A DNA stretch of 64,000 bases from Massilia niastensis DSM 21313. Lineage in GTDB: Bacteria; Pseudomonadota; Gammaproteobacteria; Burkholderiales; Burkholderiaceae_D. Position 1 is the first letter of the stretch. The number at the start of each line of letters is the position of its first letter. The position numbers were made by a program, and so were the translations under genes. The DNA lies in contig NZ_KB908078.1 of the NCBI RefSeq assembly GCF_000382345.1, positions 162,724-226,723 on the forward strand, written 5' to 3'. Of the stretch, positions 1-10,810 are shown piece after piece. Under the pieces are notes generated by a model that was not told where the DNA came from, searched no databases, and was given only the letters and a program-made list of their open reading frames with translations.

Positions 1-1587
<1,587 letters not shown>

Positions 1588-1751
1588 TAAATAAGGTGCA
1601 AGCTGGCTGACACGCCCGCTTGCACCGTCAACTGCAAGACCGTCGTTCGCCAGCCAACCGCTGGCGCTTGCGTTCCCACCGGAACCGACGATTGCCAATG
1701 AATACTTACGGCCCCATCCAACGAAGGAGGCCACGAAAGAAGGAATACACC

Positions 1752-2864
1752 ATGCTCTCCTGGGACGACGAACCCACCAGCGCGCCCGCCGCGCCCGCAC
1801 CGCAACCGCATGCCAACCCGGAAGGCGCTCCCGCCGCCGAGGTGGCCAAGCGCGTCAACGCCGACGACAAGCGCATCATCAACGGCCAGACCGACGTCAA
1901 CCAGCTGGTGCCGTTCAAGTACAAGTGGGCCTGGGACAAATACCTGGCCGGCTGCGCCAACCACTGGATGCCGCAGGAAGTGAACATGCAGCGCGACATC
2001 GAGCTGTGGAAGAACCCGAACGGCCTGACCGAGGACGAGCGCCGCCTGGTCAAGCGCAACCTGGGCTTCTTCGTGACCGCCGACTCGCTGGCCGCGAACA
2101 ACATCGTGCTGGGCACCTACCGCCACATCACCGCCCCTGAATGCCGCCAGTACCTGCTGCGCCAGGCCTTCGAGGAAGCGATCCACACCCACGCCTACCA
2201 GTACATCGTCGAATCGCTGGGCCTGGACGAGCGCGAGATCTTCAACGCCTACAACGAGATCGAATCGATCCACGACAAGGACCAGTTCCTGATCCCGTTC
2301 ATCGACGTCCTGACCGACCCCGATTTCAAGACTGGTACGACCGAAAACGACCAGAAGCTGCTGAAGTCGATCATCGTCTTCGCCTGCCTGATGGAAGGCC
2401 TGTTCTTCTACGTCGGCTTCACCCAGATCCTGGCGCTCGGCCGCCAAAATAAAATGACCGGCGCCGCCGAGCAGTACCAGTACATCCTGCGCGACGAGTC
2501 GATGCACGTGAACTTCGGCATCGACCTGATCAACACGATCAAGATGGAAAACCCGATGCTGTGGACGCCGGAATTCCGCGACGAGATCAAGCAGCTGTTC
2601 CTGAAAGCCGTCGAACTGGAATACCGCTACGCCGAAGACACCATGCCGCGCGGCGTGCTGGGCCTGAACGCCCCGATGTTCAAGGGCTACCTGCGCTTCA
2701 TCGCCAACCGCCGCGCCGTGCAGATCGGCCTCGATCCGCTGTTCCCGAACGAGGAAAACCCGTTCCCGTGGATGAGCGAGATGATCGACCTGAAGAAAGA
2801 GCGCAACTTCTTCGAGACCCGCGTGACCGAGTACCAGACCGGCGGTACGCTGAGCTGGGACTAA
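1752..2864 (+). CDS. nrdB: Ribonucleoside-diphosphate reductase, beta subunit
   Basis: Small subunit that holds the di-iron/tyrosyl-radical cofactor for NrdA. The 370-residue protein begins MLSWDDEPT and then has a short Ala/Pro-rich stretch. Metal ligands are visible: E-x2-H-x3-Y in EEAIHTHAY, whose Tyr would carry the radical, and a second ligand set in [10 protein letters not shown] chose ATG 1752 because an A/G-rich ribosome site (AAGAAGGA) lies just upstream; an in-frame ATG at 1698 and the longer frame upstream have no convincing site and add unconserved-looking residues. A stable terminator follows 50 bases after the stop. Confidence 0.96.
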   Translation: MLSWDDEPTSAPAAPAPQPHANPEGAPAAEVAKRVNADDKRIINGQTDVNQLVPFKYKWAWDKYLAGCANHWMPQEVNMQRDIELWKNPNGLTEDERRLVKRNLGFFVTADSLAANNIVLGTYRHITAPECRQYLLRQAFEEAIHTHAYQYIVESLGLDEREIFNAYNEIESIHDKDQFLIPFIDVLTDPDFKTGTTENDQKLLKSIIVFACLMEGLFFYVGFTQILALGRQNKMTGAAEQYQYILRDESMHVNFGIDLINTIKMENPMLWTPEFRDEIKQLFLKAVELEYRYAEDTMPRGVLGLNAPMFKGYLRFIANRRAVQIGLDPLFPNEENPFPWMSEMIDLKKERNFFETRVTEYQTGGTLSWD

Positions 2865-2914
2865 GTCCGCCATCGGCGCCGGCGCCACCCCGCACCAGGG
2901 GACGCCGGCCATCG

Positions 2915-2961
2915 GGGCCGCACACCGGACGCCATCCCTGGTCCGGCTTGCGGCCCTTTTT
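2915..2961 (+). terminator. Rho-independent terminator after nrdB
   Basis: GGGCCGCA (2915-2922) pairs with TGCGGCCC (2949-2956), enclosing an inner ACCGGAC/GTCCGG pairing, and is followed by a run of five T. It fits the end of the nrdAB transcript. Confidence 0.8.
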
Positions 2962-3042
2962 GTTTCCTGTCACCACGTCCACCGGTGCGCACCGACGAGT
3001 TGTCCTATGATGACGGCTTATCAAGCCCATCAGGAGAACCCC

Positions 3043-4737
3043 TTGCACGCCAAGACCCTGTCGCTGCATGCCCTCATGCTCGCCAGCCTGGCAGCGCTAT
3101 CCGCTGCCCACGCCGCGCCCGTCACCGGCCGCACCACCTTCCAGAACAACTGCGCCAGCTGCCACAGCGTCGATCCGACCCTCTCTCCGCTGGCCGGTCC
3201 GGGCCTGTTCCGCGTCCTCGGCCGCAAGGCGGCATCAAGCCCCGGCTTCAATTATTCGGCGGCGCTGACCCAGGCCAGCGCCGCCGGCAAGGCCTGGACC
3301 CGCGCCGAGCTGGATGCCTTCCTGGCCAATCCGGCCAGGGCGGTGCCCGGCACCACGATGCCGGTCGGCGTGCCGGACAAGAAGACGCGGGCGGCGCTGA
3401 TCGACTACCTCGCTAGCCTGCAAGGGCCGCTCGCCGCCGCGCCGGCGCAGGCGGCCGGCGCGGCGCCGCTCGAGCGCGGCGGCGCCTGGGACGAGAGCCA
3501 GCCCGGCAGGATCCACCACATCAAGGCGAGCGACATGGCGGCGCCGTTCGCGACCGCCAGCGCCGGCAACGGCCCGCGCGTCGAGGCGCGCCCGAACGGC
3601 AGCCTGCCGGTGGTCCCGGGCGGCTTCACAGTCGGCGTGTTCGCGCATGACGCCGACAAGCCGCGCCTGCCGCTGCGCGCGCCGAACGGCGACCTCTTCC
3701 TGGCCGCCACGAGCAAGGGCGAGATCAAGGTGCTGCGTTCGAAGAACGGCCAGGCAGCCGAGACGGCCGAGGTGTTCGCCAGCGGCCTGGCCCGTCCCTA
3801 CGGCATGGCGTTCTGGCCCTCCGGCGCCGATCCGCAATACCTGTACGTCGCCAACATCAACACGATCGTGCGCATCCCCTACCGCAACGGCGACCTGAAG
3901 GCGCGCGCCGCACCCGAGGTCGTGGTGCCGCACCTGTCCGACACCAGCGGCGGCCACACCACCCGCACCCTGGTCTTCTCGCAGGACGACAAGGCGATGC
4001 TGCTGTCGATCGGCTCGGCCACCAACGTCGCCACCGAGATCGGCCCCAAGCCGCCCGAGCCGCTGGCGCAATGGGAAGCGCGCCACGGCCTGGGCGCGAG
4101 CTGGGGCGTGGAAACCGACCGCGCCACCGTCATGGCCTTCGATCCGGACGGGCGCAACCGCCGCACCTGGGCCACCGGCCTGCGCAACTGCGTCGGCCTG
4201 CTGGTCTACCCCGGCACCGGCGACGTGATGTGCACCGTCAACGAGCGCGACGCGCTGGGCGACAACCTGCCGCCCGACTACCTGACCCGCGTGAAGCAGG
4301 GCGGCTTCTACGGCTGGCCGTGGTACTACATCGGCGACCACGAGGATCCGCGCCTGCAGGGCCAGCGCCCCGACCTGAAGGGCAAGGCCATCGTCCCGGA
4401 CGTGCTGCTGCAGGCCCACTCGGCGCCGCTCGGCATGGCGGTCTACCACGCGCCGAAGGGCGCAGCGAACGCCTTCCCGCAGGAGTACGAGGGCGACGTC
4501 TTCGTGGCCCTGCACGGTTCCTGGAACCGCGGGGTGCGCACCGGCTACAAGGTGGTGCGCGTCTTCATGAAGGATGGCGCGCCGACCGGGCGCTACCAGG
4601 ACTTCATGACCGGCATGGTGCTGAGCGACCGTGAGGTCTGGGGCCGTCCGGCCGGCGTGGCGGTCGCCGCCGACGGCGCGCTGCTGGTGGTGGACGACGC
4701 CGGCGGCGTGGTCTGGCGCGTCGCGCCTCGGCGCTGA
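3043..4737 (+). CDS. Cytochrome c - PQQ-type sugar/sorbosone dehydrogenase fusion, periplasmic
   Basis: Two-domain secreted oxidoreductase of 564 residues. A signal peptide (residues about 1-24, ending SAAHA) is followed by a class I cytochrome c domain with heme motif CASCH at residues 37-41 and a likely Met ligand in GTTMPVG. From about residue 185 a beta-propeller of the glucose/sorbosone dehydrogenase family follows, with the family-type HGSWNRG motif near the C-terminus. Electrons from sugar or aldose oxidation would pass to the fused heme. I prefer TTG 3043 because AGGAG (3032-3036) sits at good spacing; ATG 3007 or 3010 would lengthen the signal peptide by 11-12 residues and has no ribosome site. 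The substrate cannot be told from sequence. Confidence 0.82.
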   Translation: MHAKTLSLHALMLASLAALSAAHAAPVTGRTTFQNNCASCHSVDPTLSPLAGPGLFRVLGRKAASSPGFNYSAALTQASAAGKAWTRAELDAFLANPARAVPGTTMPVGVPDKKTRAALIDYLASLQGPLAAAPAQAAGAAPLERGGAWDESQPGRIHHIKASDMAAPFATASAGNGPRVEARPNGSLPVVPGGFTVGVFAHDADKPRLPLRAPNGDLFLAATSKGEIKVLRSKNGQAAETAEVFASGLARPYGMAFWPSGADPQYLYVANINTIVRIPYRNGDLKARAAPEVVVPHLSDTSGGHTTRTLVFSQDDKAMLLSIGSATNVATEIGPKPPEPLAQWEARHGLGASWGVETDRATVMAFDPDGRNRRTWATGLRNCVGLLVYPGTGDVMCTVNERDALGDNLPPDYLTRVKQGGFYGWPWYYIGDHEDPRLQGQRPDLKGKAIVPDVLLQAHSAPLGMAVYHAPKGAANAFPQEYEGDVFVALHGSWNRGVRTGYKVVRVFMKDGAPTGRYQDFMTGMVLSDREVWGRPAGVAVAADGALLVVDDAGGVVWRVAPRR

Positions 4738-4830
4738 CGGGGCGCGGCGGGGCGCCGGCGCCACGCTCGCGCCATCGCGCCGGAAGCGGCGATATGATTT
4801 GCATCATCCATCCGGTGGACAGGAGCATGC

Positions 4831-6486
4831 ATGACCGACCGCTTTGCGCTGCATTACGTTCCCGAGGCGTTTTCCGTCGCCGGGCAGAAGCTGATGGGCC
4901 GCCAGTCCGCCGGCGTCGGGCTGCTGCGCGCCATCGCGCAGGCCGATGGCCTGGCCGACATCGGCTGCGTCGCCGCCGACCGCAGCCACGCGGACGCGTT
5001 CGAGGCGCTGCTGCGCGCCGACGGCTACGCGGGACGGAGCACCTGGGTACCACCCTCCGCGCCGCAGGAGCTGGCCTATTACGGCTGCCTCTACCATCCG
5101 GGGCCGGGCATCGAGCGCCTGGCCTGGCGCCGGCTGCAGGCGGGCGAGGGGCTCTACAGCCTGTGCGGCATCGCCCACACCACCGCCAACCACGAGATGA
5201 TGAGCATGGTCGCGGACCTGCTGGTCGCGCCGGTGCGCGGCTGGGATGCGGTGGTGTGCACCTCGCGCGTGGTGCGCGACAGCGTGCGGGTGCTGCTCGA
5301 GGAGCAGGCCGAGTACCTGCGCGCCCGCCTCGGCGCCTGCCGCTTCGAGCTGCCGCAGCTGCCCCTGATACCGCTCGGCGTGCATTGCGCCGGGCTGCGC
5401 ATCGACGAGGCGAGCCGGGCGCAGGCCCGCGAACGGCTGGGCATCGGCGGCGAGGATGTCGCCGTGCTGTTCCTCGGCCGCCTGTCGGTGCACGCCAAGG
5501 CCCATCCGCAGCAGATGTTCACGGCGCTCGAACGCGCCGACAAGGACGGACGCCGCGTCCACCTGGTGCAGTGCGGCTGGTTCGCCAGCGAGGCGATGGA
5601 GTCGGCCTTCCGCGAGGCGGCGGCGCTGCTCTGCCCCTCGGTGCGGCTGGTCGAGCTGGATGGACGCGTGCCCGGACACAAGCACGACGCCTGGGCCGCC
5701 GCCGACATCTTCACCTCGCTCTCCGACAACGTGCAGGAAACCTTCGGCCTGACCCCGGCCGAGGCCATGGCGGCCGGGCTGCCGTGCGTGGTCTCGGACT
5801 GGAACGGCTACCGCGACACGGTGCGCGACGGCGTCGACGGCTACCGCATCGCCACCGTGATGCCGCCGCCAGGGGCCGGGCTCGACCTGGCGCTGCGCTA
5901 CGACGACGGCGTCGACAGCTTCGACATGTACTGCGGCCACGCCAGCCAGGCGGTGGCGGTCGACGGCGCCGGCCTGGCCCAGGCCTATGGGCGCCTGATC
6001 CGCGACGCCGAGCTGCGCCGCCGGATGGGCGCCAGCGCGCGCGCCAGGGCCGAGCGCGAATTCGACTGGAGCGCGGTGTTCGTGCGCTACCGCGAACTGT
6101 TCGCCGAGCTGGGCGAGCGCCGCCGCGCCGACCCGGTGCTGGCGCCGCCGCTGCCGCGGCAGGCCCCGGACCGGCCCGACCCGTTCCGGCTGTTCGCGAC
6201 CCACGCGACGCGCGCCCTGAACCCGACCTCGCTGGTCGAGCTGAAGGCGGACGCCTCGCTGGCGCTGGTGCGCCAGTACCGCGAGCTGGGCATCAACCGT
6301 TTTGCCGCCTCCTCGCTGCCCACCCTGGAAGAGTTCGGCGTGATCTTCGGCGCCATCGGGCCGCGCCCGATGCAGGTCGACGAGCTGATCGATACGCTCG
6401 GCCCGTGGGACCGCGCCACCCTGCTGCGCGGGCTGACCTGGCTGTGCAAGATGGACATGCTGAGGATTACGGACGGGGGACGCTGA
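4831..6486 (+). CDS. Glycosyltransferase, GT4-like
   Basis: Cytoplasmic glycosyltransferase of 551 residues with a GT-B fold. The C-terminal Rossmann domain carries the glycosyltransferase group 1 signature (ETFGLTPAEAMAAGLP), with the E-x7-E donor-binding pair and a following SDWNGYRDTVRDG block. About 130 residues after this domain are predicted mostly helical and are not recognised. AGGAG at 4821-4825 supports ATG 4831. It stands alone between an oxidoreductase and a convergent DoxX gene, with no other glycan genes nearby, so acceptor and product are unknown. Confidence 0.82.
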   Translation: MTDRFALHYVPEAFSVAGQKLMGRQSAGVGLLRAIAQADGLADIGCVAADRSHADAFEALLRADGYAGRSTWVPPSAPQELAYYGCLYHPGPGIERLAWRRLQAGEGLYSLCGIAHTTANHEMMSMVADLLVAPVRGWDAVVCTSRVVRDSVRVLLEEQAEYLRARLGACRFELPQLPLIPLGVHCAGLRIDEASRAQARERLGIGGEDVAVLFLGRLSVHAKAHPQQMFTALERADKDGRRVHLVQCGWFASEAMESAFREAAALLCPSVRLVELDGRVPGHKHDAWAAADIFTSLSDNVQETFGLTPAEAMAAGLPCVVSDWNGYRDTVRDGVDGYRIATVMPPPGAGLDLALRYDDGVDSFDMYCGHASQAVAVDGAGLAQAYGRLIRDAELRRRMGASARARAEREFDWSAVFVRYRELFAELGERRRADPVLAPPLPRQAPDRPDPFRLFATHATRALNPTSLVELKADASLALVRQYRELGINRFAASSLPTLEEFGVIFGAIGPRPMQVDELIDTLGPWDRATLLRGLTWLCKMDMLRITDGGR

Positions 6487-6506
6487 CCTGCACGGGCATC
6501 CGCGTC

Positions 6507-6926
6507 TCAGGCCGCATGCGGCGCCGCCGTGCGTCCGCGCGCGGCATCCACGCTGCAGGCGCCGGCCCCGAACGCCACCACCTGCAGCAGGCCGCCGGTC
6601 AGCGCGATGTTCTTCAACAGGTGGATCAGCTGGTTCTGGTCGCCGATCGCGCTGTGGAAGGCGAATGCGGTGACCAGGGAGAACGCGGCCAGCAGCGCCG
6701 CCACCAGGCGCGTCCTGATGCCCAGGACCAGCAGCAGGCCGCCGCCCGCCTCGACCGCGATGGCGCCGGCCAGGGCCAGCGACGCGAACGGCAGGCCGGC
6801 TGACTGGATATAGCCCATCGTGGCGGCCGGTGCGAGGGCTTTGCCGATGCCGCTGAACACGAAGATGGTGGCCATCAGGATGCGCCCGATAGCGGAAATG
6901 ATGGATTGCCTGGTGGTGGAGTTCAT
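6507..6926 (-). CDS. DoxX family membrane protein
   Basis: Small integral membrane protein of 139 residues with about four hydrophobic segments, typical of the DoxX/YphA group (GRILMATIFVFSGIGKAL near the N-terminus, then HLLKNIALTGGLL). An AAGGAAGG ribosome site directly precedes ATG 6926; an upstream in-frame extension lacks one. It lies 56 bases downstream of the pirin gene on the same strand, so the two are probably cotranscribed. Family members are linked to thiol or redox stress in other bacteria; the role here is inferred only from that pairing. Confidence 0.88.
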   Translation of the reverse strand: MNSTTRQSIISAIGRILMATIFVFSGIGKALAPAATMGYIQSAGLPFASLALAGAIAVEAGGGLLLVLGIRTRLVAALLAAFSLVTAFAFHSAIGDQNQLIHLLKNIALTGGLLQVVAFGAGACSVDAARGRTAAPHAA

Positions 6927-6982
6927 GGTCCTTCCTTTCATGTCGTAGGTGATGGCGGCGCTTGCAACGGCGCCGCGCATGC

Positions 6983-7849
6983 TTAAATCTGTCCGATAGC
7001 GCGCAGATGGGCGCCGATGCGTGCGATCTCGCGCTCGCCGCGGTCGAGGGCGGCCTGGCTGGTGTGCACCGAGTAGGTGCCGGTGACGAGCTCATGCGGA
7101 TGCCTGGCCGCCGAGCCGAGCACGAATTCGGTAACGCCGCGCGCCATGAACGCCAGGGCGCCGTCGCCCTCTTCAAACACGGCGATCTCGGGGCCGATGG
7201 CTTCCGCTCCGGCCAGCAGCACGCCGCGGACCGGCGCCACCCAGGCCAGGTCGTGGCCCGGCGGCGGCGTGTAGGTCCAGCGCTCGCCATCCTCGAGCTG
7301 CACGTGGAGGTAGTTGATCGGCGCGCGGGTCGCGATCGGGCTGCGCACGCCGCCGTATGCGCCGATCACCACGCGTGCGGGACCGCTGCGCGGCGCCTCG
7401 TGCGGGGCCAGGTAGCGGCTGTGCGCCGGGCCGTTCTCGTCCTCCGGCGGCAGCGCCAGCCAGAGCTGGAAGCCGCGCACCGGCGCATCGCCGGCGATGC
7501 CGCCGCCGTGCCACACGCCGCCGCCGGCGTTCATCCATTCGACGCCGCCGGCCGGCAGCACGCCGGCATTGCCGGTCGTTTCGCGGTAGCTGACGGCGCC
7601 TTCCATGACGACGGTGACGGTGGCGATGCCGGAGTGCGGATGCATGCCCATGTCGCCGCCGTGGCCGCTGAACGCGAAGCGGTCGAGGAAGACGAAGGGC
7701 TTGATCAGCTGGCCGAGGTCGCCGGGGCTGGCGAGGCGCGTGATGCCGCCGCGCGTGCCGCCCGCCGTGCGGTAGATGATCCTGCGCGCGACGCGACTCG
7801 CTGGCGTGCTCGCGCCGATGCCGGCGTGGGTGGTGGTGGCCATGTCCAT
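6983..7849 (-). CDS. Pirin family protein
   Basis: Bicupin of the pirin family, 288 residues. The N-terminal cupin has the metal-site pattern HPHSGIATVTVVMEG, followed by a VEWMNAGGGVWHG block, all near the family positions. AGGAG (7856-7860, complement) sets the start at ATG 7849; an in-frame ATG six bases further in is also possible. The LysR gene is divergent across a 118-base region and DoxX follows. Some pirins act as quercetinases and others as redox-sensing regulators; sequence alone does not decide. Confidence 0.92.
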   Translation of the reverse strand: MDMATTTHAGIGASTPASRVARRIIYRTAGGTRGGITRLASPGDLGQLIKPFVFLDRFAFSGHGGDMGMHPHSGIATVTVVMEGAVSYRETTGNAGVLPAGGVEWMNAGGGVWHGGGIAGDAPVRGFQLWLALPPEDENGPAHSRYLAPHEAPRSGPARVVIGAYGGVRSPIATRAPINYLHVQLEDGERWTYTPPPGHDLAWVAPVRGVLLAGAEAIGPEIAVFEEGDGALAFMARGVTEFVLGSAARHPHELVTGTYSVHTSQAALDRGEREIARIGAHLRAIGQI

Positions 7850-7967
7850 GTTGTTCTCCTTGCGTGGGCGGCGCCCGTTGTCGTGGTTGTGGGAGGGCAT
7901 CTTAGGCAGGCTGGAATGATCGTGGAAGCCTATATAATTCGATGACTCGTATCGATGGAGGCGATAG
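7850..7967. promoter_or_regulatory. Divergent pirin/LysR promoter region with imperfect operator-like repeat
   Basis: This 118-base region separates divergent genes. It holds an imperfect inverted repeat, GAATGAT (7914-7920) and ATAATTC (7934-7940), and a TATAAT-like box at 7933-7938 suited to the LysR direction. LysR-type regulators usually bind such AT-containing dyads and control the divergent gene. Binding here is inference. Confidence 0.45.
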
Positions 7968-8864
7968 ATGCTCGACGGGATGTCCATGGACCAGCTGCGC
8001 ACCTTTATCGCGGCGGCCGACGAGGGCAGCTTTTCCGCCGCCGGCCGCAAGCTGCGGCGCGCGCAATCGGTGGTCAGCCACACGCTGGCCAATCTCGAAC
8101 TGCAGGTCGGGTTCGCGCTGTTCGACCGGTCGGGCCGCTATCCGCAGCTGACCGACGCCGGCCGCGCGCTGCTCGAGGATGCGCGCCAGGCCGCCGGCAG
8201 CATGGATGCGTTCAAGGCCAAGGCGCGCACGCTCGCGGAAGGACTCGAACCCGAGCTCGCGGTGGCGGTCGACGTGATGTTCCCGATCGCGACCCTCACC
8301 GCCGCGGTGCAGGCCTTCCACCACACTTTCCCCTCCACGCCGCTGCGCCTGTATGTCGAGGCGCTCGGCGCCGTGGTGCAGCCGCTGCTCGACGGCCGCT
8401 GCCGCATCGCGGTGATCGGCTCGCTGCCCGATGTGCCGGCCGCGTGCGCATCCGAATACCTGGTCGGCGTGCCCGCGGTGTCGGTCGCCGCGCCCGGTCA
8501 TCCGCTCGCGCGCATCGAGGGCGACATCATGCGCGACGAAGCGGCGAAGCATGTGCAGCTGGTGCTGACCGACCGCTCGAGCCTGACCAGCGGACACGAC
8601 TTCGGCGTGCTGTCGCCGCACGTGTGGCGGCTCGCCGATCTCGGCGCCAAGCACGCATTCCTGCGCGCGGGACTCGGGTGGGGGCACATGCCGCTGCACA
8701 TGGTCGAGCACGACCTCGCGAGCGGCGCGCTGGTGCGCCTTCGGCATGAGCGCTATCCGATGCAGGGCGCGGCGTTCTCGATGCACGCGATCTTCCTGAA
8801 AGACCAGCCGCCAGGTCCCGCGGGACGCTGGTTCGTCAATCAGTTGAAATGCGATTCGGTGTGA
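7968..8864 (+). CDS. LysR family transcriptional regulator
   Basis: Transcription regulator of 298 residues. The N-terminal winged helix-turn-helix covers about residues 5-65 (MDQLRTFIAAADEGSFSAAG, then a recognition helix with QSVVSHTLANLE), and a periplasmic-binding-protein-like effector domain follows. GGAGG at 7957-7961 supports ATG 7968; ATG codons at residues 5 and 7 are alternatives. Its divergence from the pirin-DoxX pair suggests that pair as its main target. The effector is unknown. Confidence 0.93.
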   Translation: MLDGMSMDQLRTFIAAADEGSFSAAGRKLRRAQSVVSHTLANLELQVGFALFDRSGRYPQLTDAGRALLEDARQAAGSMDAFKAKARTLAEGLEPELAVAVDVMFPIATLTAAVQAFHHTFPSTPLRLYVEALGAVVQPLLDGRCRIAVIGSLPDVPAACASEYLVGVPAVSVAAPGHPLARIEGDIMRDEAAKHVQLVLTDRSSLTSGHDFGVLSPHVWRLADLGAKHAFLRAGLGWGHMPLHMVEHDLASGALVRLRHERYPMQGAAFSMHAIFLKDQPPGPAGRWFVNQLKCDSV

Positions 8865-9353
8865 TGGACTTTTATCGGCGCGATGTGGTCTTACCGAGGA
8901 TGGAAGCAGGTGGTGTTTTTAGGTTCTTCCGGTTGCGCACCCACAAAGTTTTCGTGTACTTTACGTGATTGAATTTGTCAAAACGTGAACATGTGATATT
9001 GTCGCGGCAATCGGGCAAACAATCGATCGAATAATAGGACGCTGAACCACTCAGTATGCACGTAAGCGAAGCGAAAAGAACAAGCCGCACTGCCTGACCC
9101 GATCTTCAGGCAAGGCGGCTTTTTCTTTTCGCGCCCGCAAGGGTAGCGGTGTGAACGCATTGGGTTCGGTGGCCTGTCGACGTTGGCTGAAGCGCTGCAA
9201 TTGTGAGGAGTTGCAGCAGTTCAGCCGGTGCCGGATTCATTGGCGTAAATCGATCTTCGGTTTGGGCCGATGAATAATTCGCCGGGACATGAAAATGGCC
9301 GGGCGGATTTCAACCTTGAGCGTATAACTCATCGCAGATGAAGGAGAAAAAAA
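8865..9353. other. 489-base intergenic region without a protein gene
   Basis: No convincing coding frame is visible between the LysR gene and the H1-like gene. The first part is richer in A+T than its surroundings. It contains a 62-base inverted repeat described separately, and an A-rich stretch with GGAGA just before ATG 9354 that serves as ribosome site of the H1-like gene. Promoters for that gene and possibly for a small RNA should lie here. Confidence 0.6.
9071..9132. terminator. Long inverted repeat, likely bidirectional terminator
   Basis: GCGAAAAGAA (9071-9080) matches TTCTTTTCGC (9123-9132); inside it AAGCCGC (9082-9088) pairs with GCGGCTT (9115-9121), and GCCTGA pairs with TCAGGC around an eight-base loop. 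A-rich and T-rich arms at opposite ends give a U-tract in either direction. No gene ends close by on the plus strand (the LysR stop is 207 bases upstream), so it may end a small RNA. Confidence 0.6.
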
Positions 9354-10697
9354 ATGGCAACCGCTAAGAAACCAGCAGCAAAGGCAGCAGCAAAGAGCGC
9401 GCCTTCGTCCTCGACGAAGGCCAGCGCTAAAACCGCCGCCGAGAAACCAGTAGCAAAGAAGGCAGCCGCCACCAAGGCGACCGCCACCAAGACGACCGCC
9501 ACCAAGGCCACCGCCACCAAGGCCACCGCCACCAAGGCGGCAGCCAAGCCGGTCGCTAAAAAAGCCGCAGCAAGCAAAACCGCTGCAACCAAAACCACCG
9601 CCACCAAGGCAGCAGCAAAACCTGCAGCAAAGAAAACTGCAACCAAGGCAGCTGCAAAACCGGTAGCGAAGAAAGCGGCCGCCACCAAGGCAGCAGCAAA
9701 ACCTGCAGCAAAGAAAACCGCCACCAAGGCAGCTGCAAAACCGGTAGCGAAGAAAGCGGCCGCCACCAAGGCAGCAGCAAAACCGGCAGCCAAGAAAGCG
9801 ACCGCCACCAAAGCCGCCGCCAAACCGGCAGCCAAAAAGGCGACCGCCACCAAAGCCGCCGCCAAACCGGCAGCGAAAAAGGCGAGCGCCACCAAAGCCG
9901 CCGCCAAGCCAGCAGCCAAAAAGGCGAGCGCCACCAAAGCCGCCGCCAAGCCAGCAGCCAAAAAGGCGAGCGCCACCAAAGCCGCTGCCAAGCCGGCAGC
10001 TAAAAAGGCGACCGCTACCAAAGCCGCCGCCAAGCCGGCAGCCAAAAAGGCGAGCGCCACCAAGGCCGCCGCCAAGCCAGCAGCTAAAAAGGCGACTGCC
10101 ACCAAAGCCGCCGCCAAGCCAGCAGCCAAAAAAGCGACCGCTACCAAGGCCGCCGCCAAACCGGCAGCTAAAAAGGCGACCGCCACCAAGGCCGCCGCCA
10201 AACCGGCAGCTAAAAAGGCGACCGCCACCAAGGCCGCCGCCAAACCGGCCGCCAAGAAAGCCGCTGCACCGGCTGCCAAGAAGGCGACTGCAACCAAGAC
10301 CGCTGCGACCAAGGCCGCTGCCAAGCCTGCCGCGACCAAGACCGCTGCGACCAAGACCGCCGCCAAGCCTGCTGCGACCAAGACCGCCGCAACCAAGGCC
10401 GCTGCCAAGCCGGAAGTGAAGGCCGAGACCAAGGCCGAAGCCAAGCCGGAAGTGAAGGTCGAGACCAAGGCCGAAGCCAAGCCGGAAGCCAAGGCCGAAG
10501 CCAAGCCGGAAGCGAAGAAGCCTGCTGCGAAGAAGCCGGCTGCGAAGAAGGCCGAAGCCAGGAAAGCCGAAGCCAAGCCGGAAGCGAAGGCCGACACCAA
10601 GGCGCAACCAGCTACTCCTGCTGCGACTCCTGCTTCGTCCGCGAAGACCGTGCTGGCCCCGGCCGCCTGGCCGTTCCCGACCAGCAGCCGTCCGTAA
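9354..10697 (+). CDS. Histone H1-like Ala/Lys-rich DNA-binding protein
   Basis: Low-complexity basic protein of 447 residues made almost only of Ala, Lys, Pro and Thr, resembling eukaryotic H1 tails and the H1-like proteins of Bordetella and Burkholderia. Residues about 137-304 are a tandem 14-residue repeat ([15 protein letters not shown]). Then come Lys/Glu-alternating segments and a tail ending [11 protein letters not shown], a non-repetitive end that I recall from related proteins. GGAGAAAA before ATG 9354 is the ribosome site. It presumably binds DNA without sequence preference. The repeats keep other frames open too, but only this one has a ribosome site, a family-like start ([10 protein letters not shown]) and a terminator after it. 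Confidence 0.85.
   Translation: MATAKKPAAKAAAKSAPSSSTKASAKTAAEKPVAKKAAATKATATKTTATKATATKATATKAAAKPVAKKAAASKTAATKTTATKAAAKPAAKKTATKAAAKPVAKKAAATKAAAKPAAKKTATKAAAKPVAKKAAATKAAAKPAAKKATATKAAAKPAAKKATATKAAAKPAAKKASATKAAAKPAAKKASATKAAAKPAAKKASATKAAAKPAAKKATATKAAAKPAAKKASATKAAAKPAAKKATATKAAAKPAAKKATATKAAAKPAAKKATATKAAAKPAAKKATATKAAAKPAAKKAAAPAAKKATATKTAATKAAAKPAATKTAATKTAAKPAATKTAATKAAAKPEVKAETKAEAKPEVKVETKAEAKPEAKAEAKPEAKKPAAKKPAAKKAEARKAEAKPEAKADTKAQPATPAATPASSAKTVLAPAAWPFPTSSRP
9762..10265 (+). repeat. Twelve 42-bp tandem repeats inside the H1-like gene
   Basis: Twelve consecutive 42-base units, each encoding 14 residues, run from GCC 9762 to 10265. They vary mainly at silent positions and at one Thr/Ser codon. 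Length variation between strains is likely. Confidence 0.85.
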
Positions 10698-10762
10698 GGC
10701 TTGCCCGGCAAGACGCGCACTTTCCGCGCGTCATAGCCAGTAATGCCTGGATAAGGCAAAAT

Positions 10763-10799
10763 ACCGCTGTGTGATCGGTTCGCACAGCGGTTTTTTTTT
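10763..10799 (+). terminator. Rho-independent terminator after the H1-like gene
   Basis: CCGCTGTG (10764-10771) pairs with CACAGCGG (10783-10790), followed by nine T. It ends just before the ribosome site of the next gene, so that gene must be transcribed by read-through or from a promoter overlapping this element. Confidence 0.9.
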
Positions 10800-10810
10800 G
10801 AGGAGCGTTT

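Noticed and set aside
9762..10265. Regular repeats considered as a CRISPR array
   Set aside because: The 42-base units are directly adjacent with no unique spacers and stay in frame as coding repeats.
9329..10759. Minus-strand frame over the H1-like gene that encodes a hydrophobic Ala/Val/Phe repeat protein
   Set aside because: The repeats keep every frame open. It lacks a ribosome site and overlaps the plus-strand terminator, while the sense gene has a clear start, a family-like tail and a terminator.
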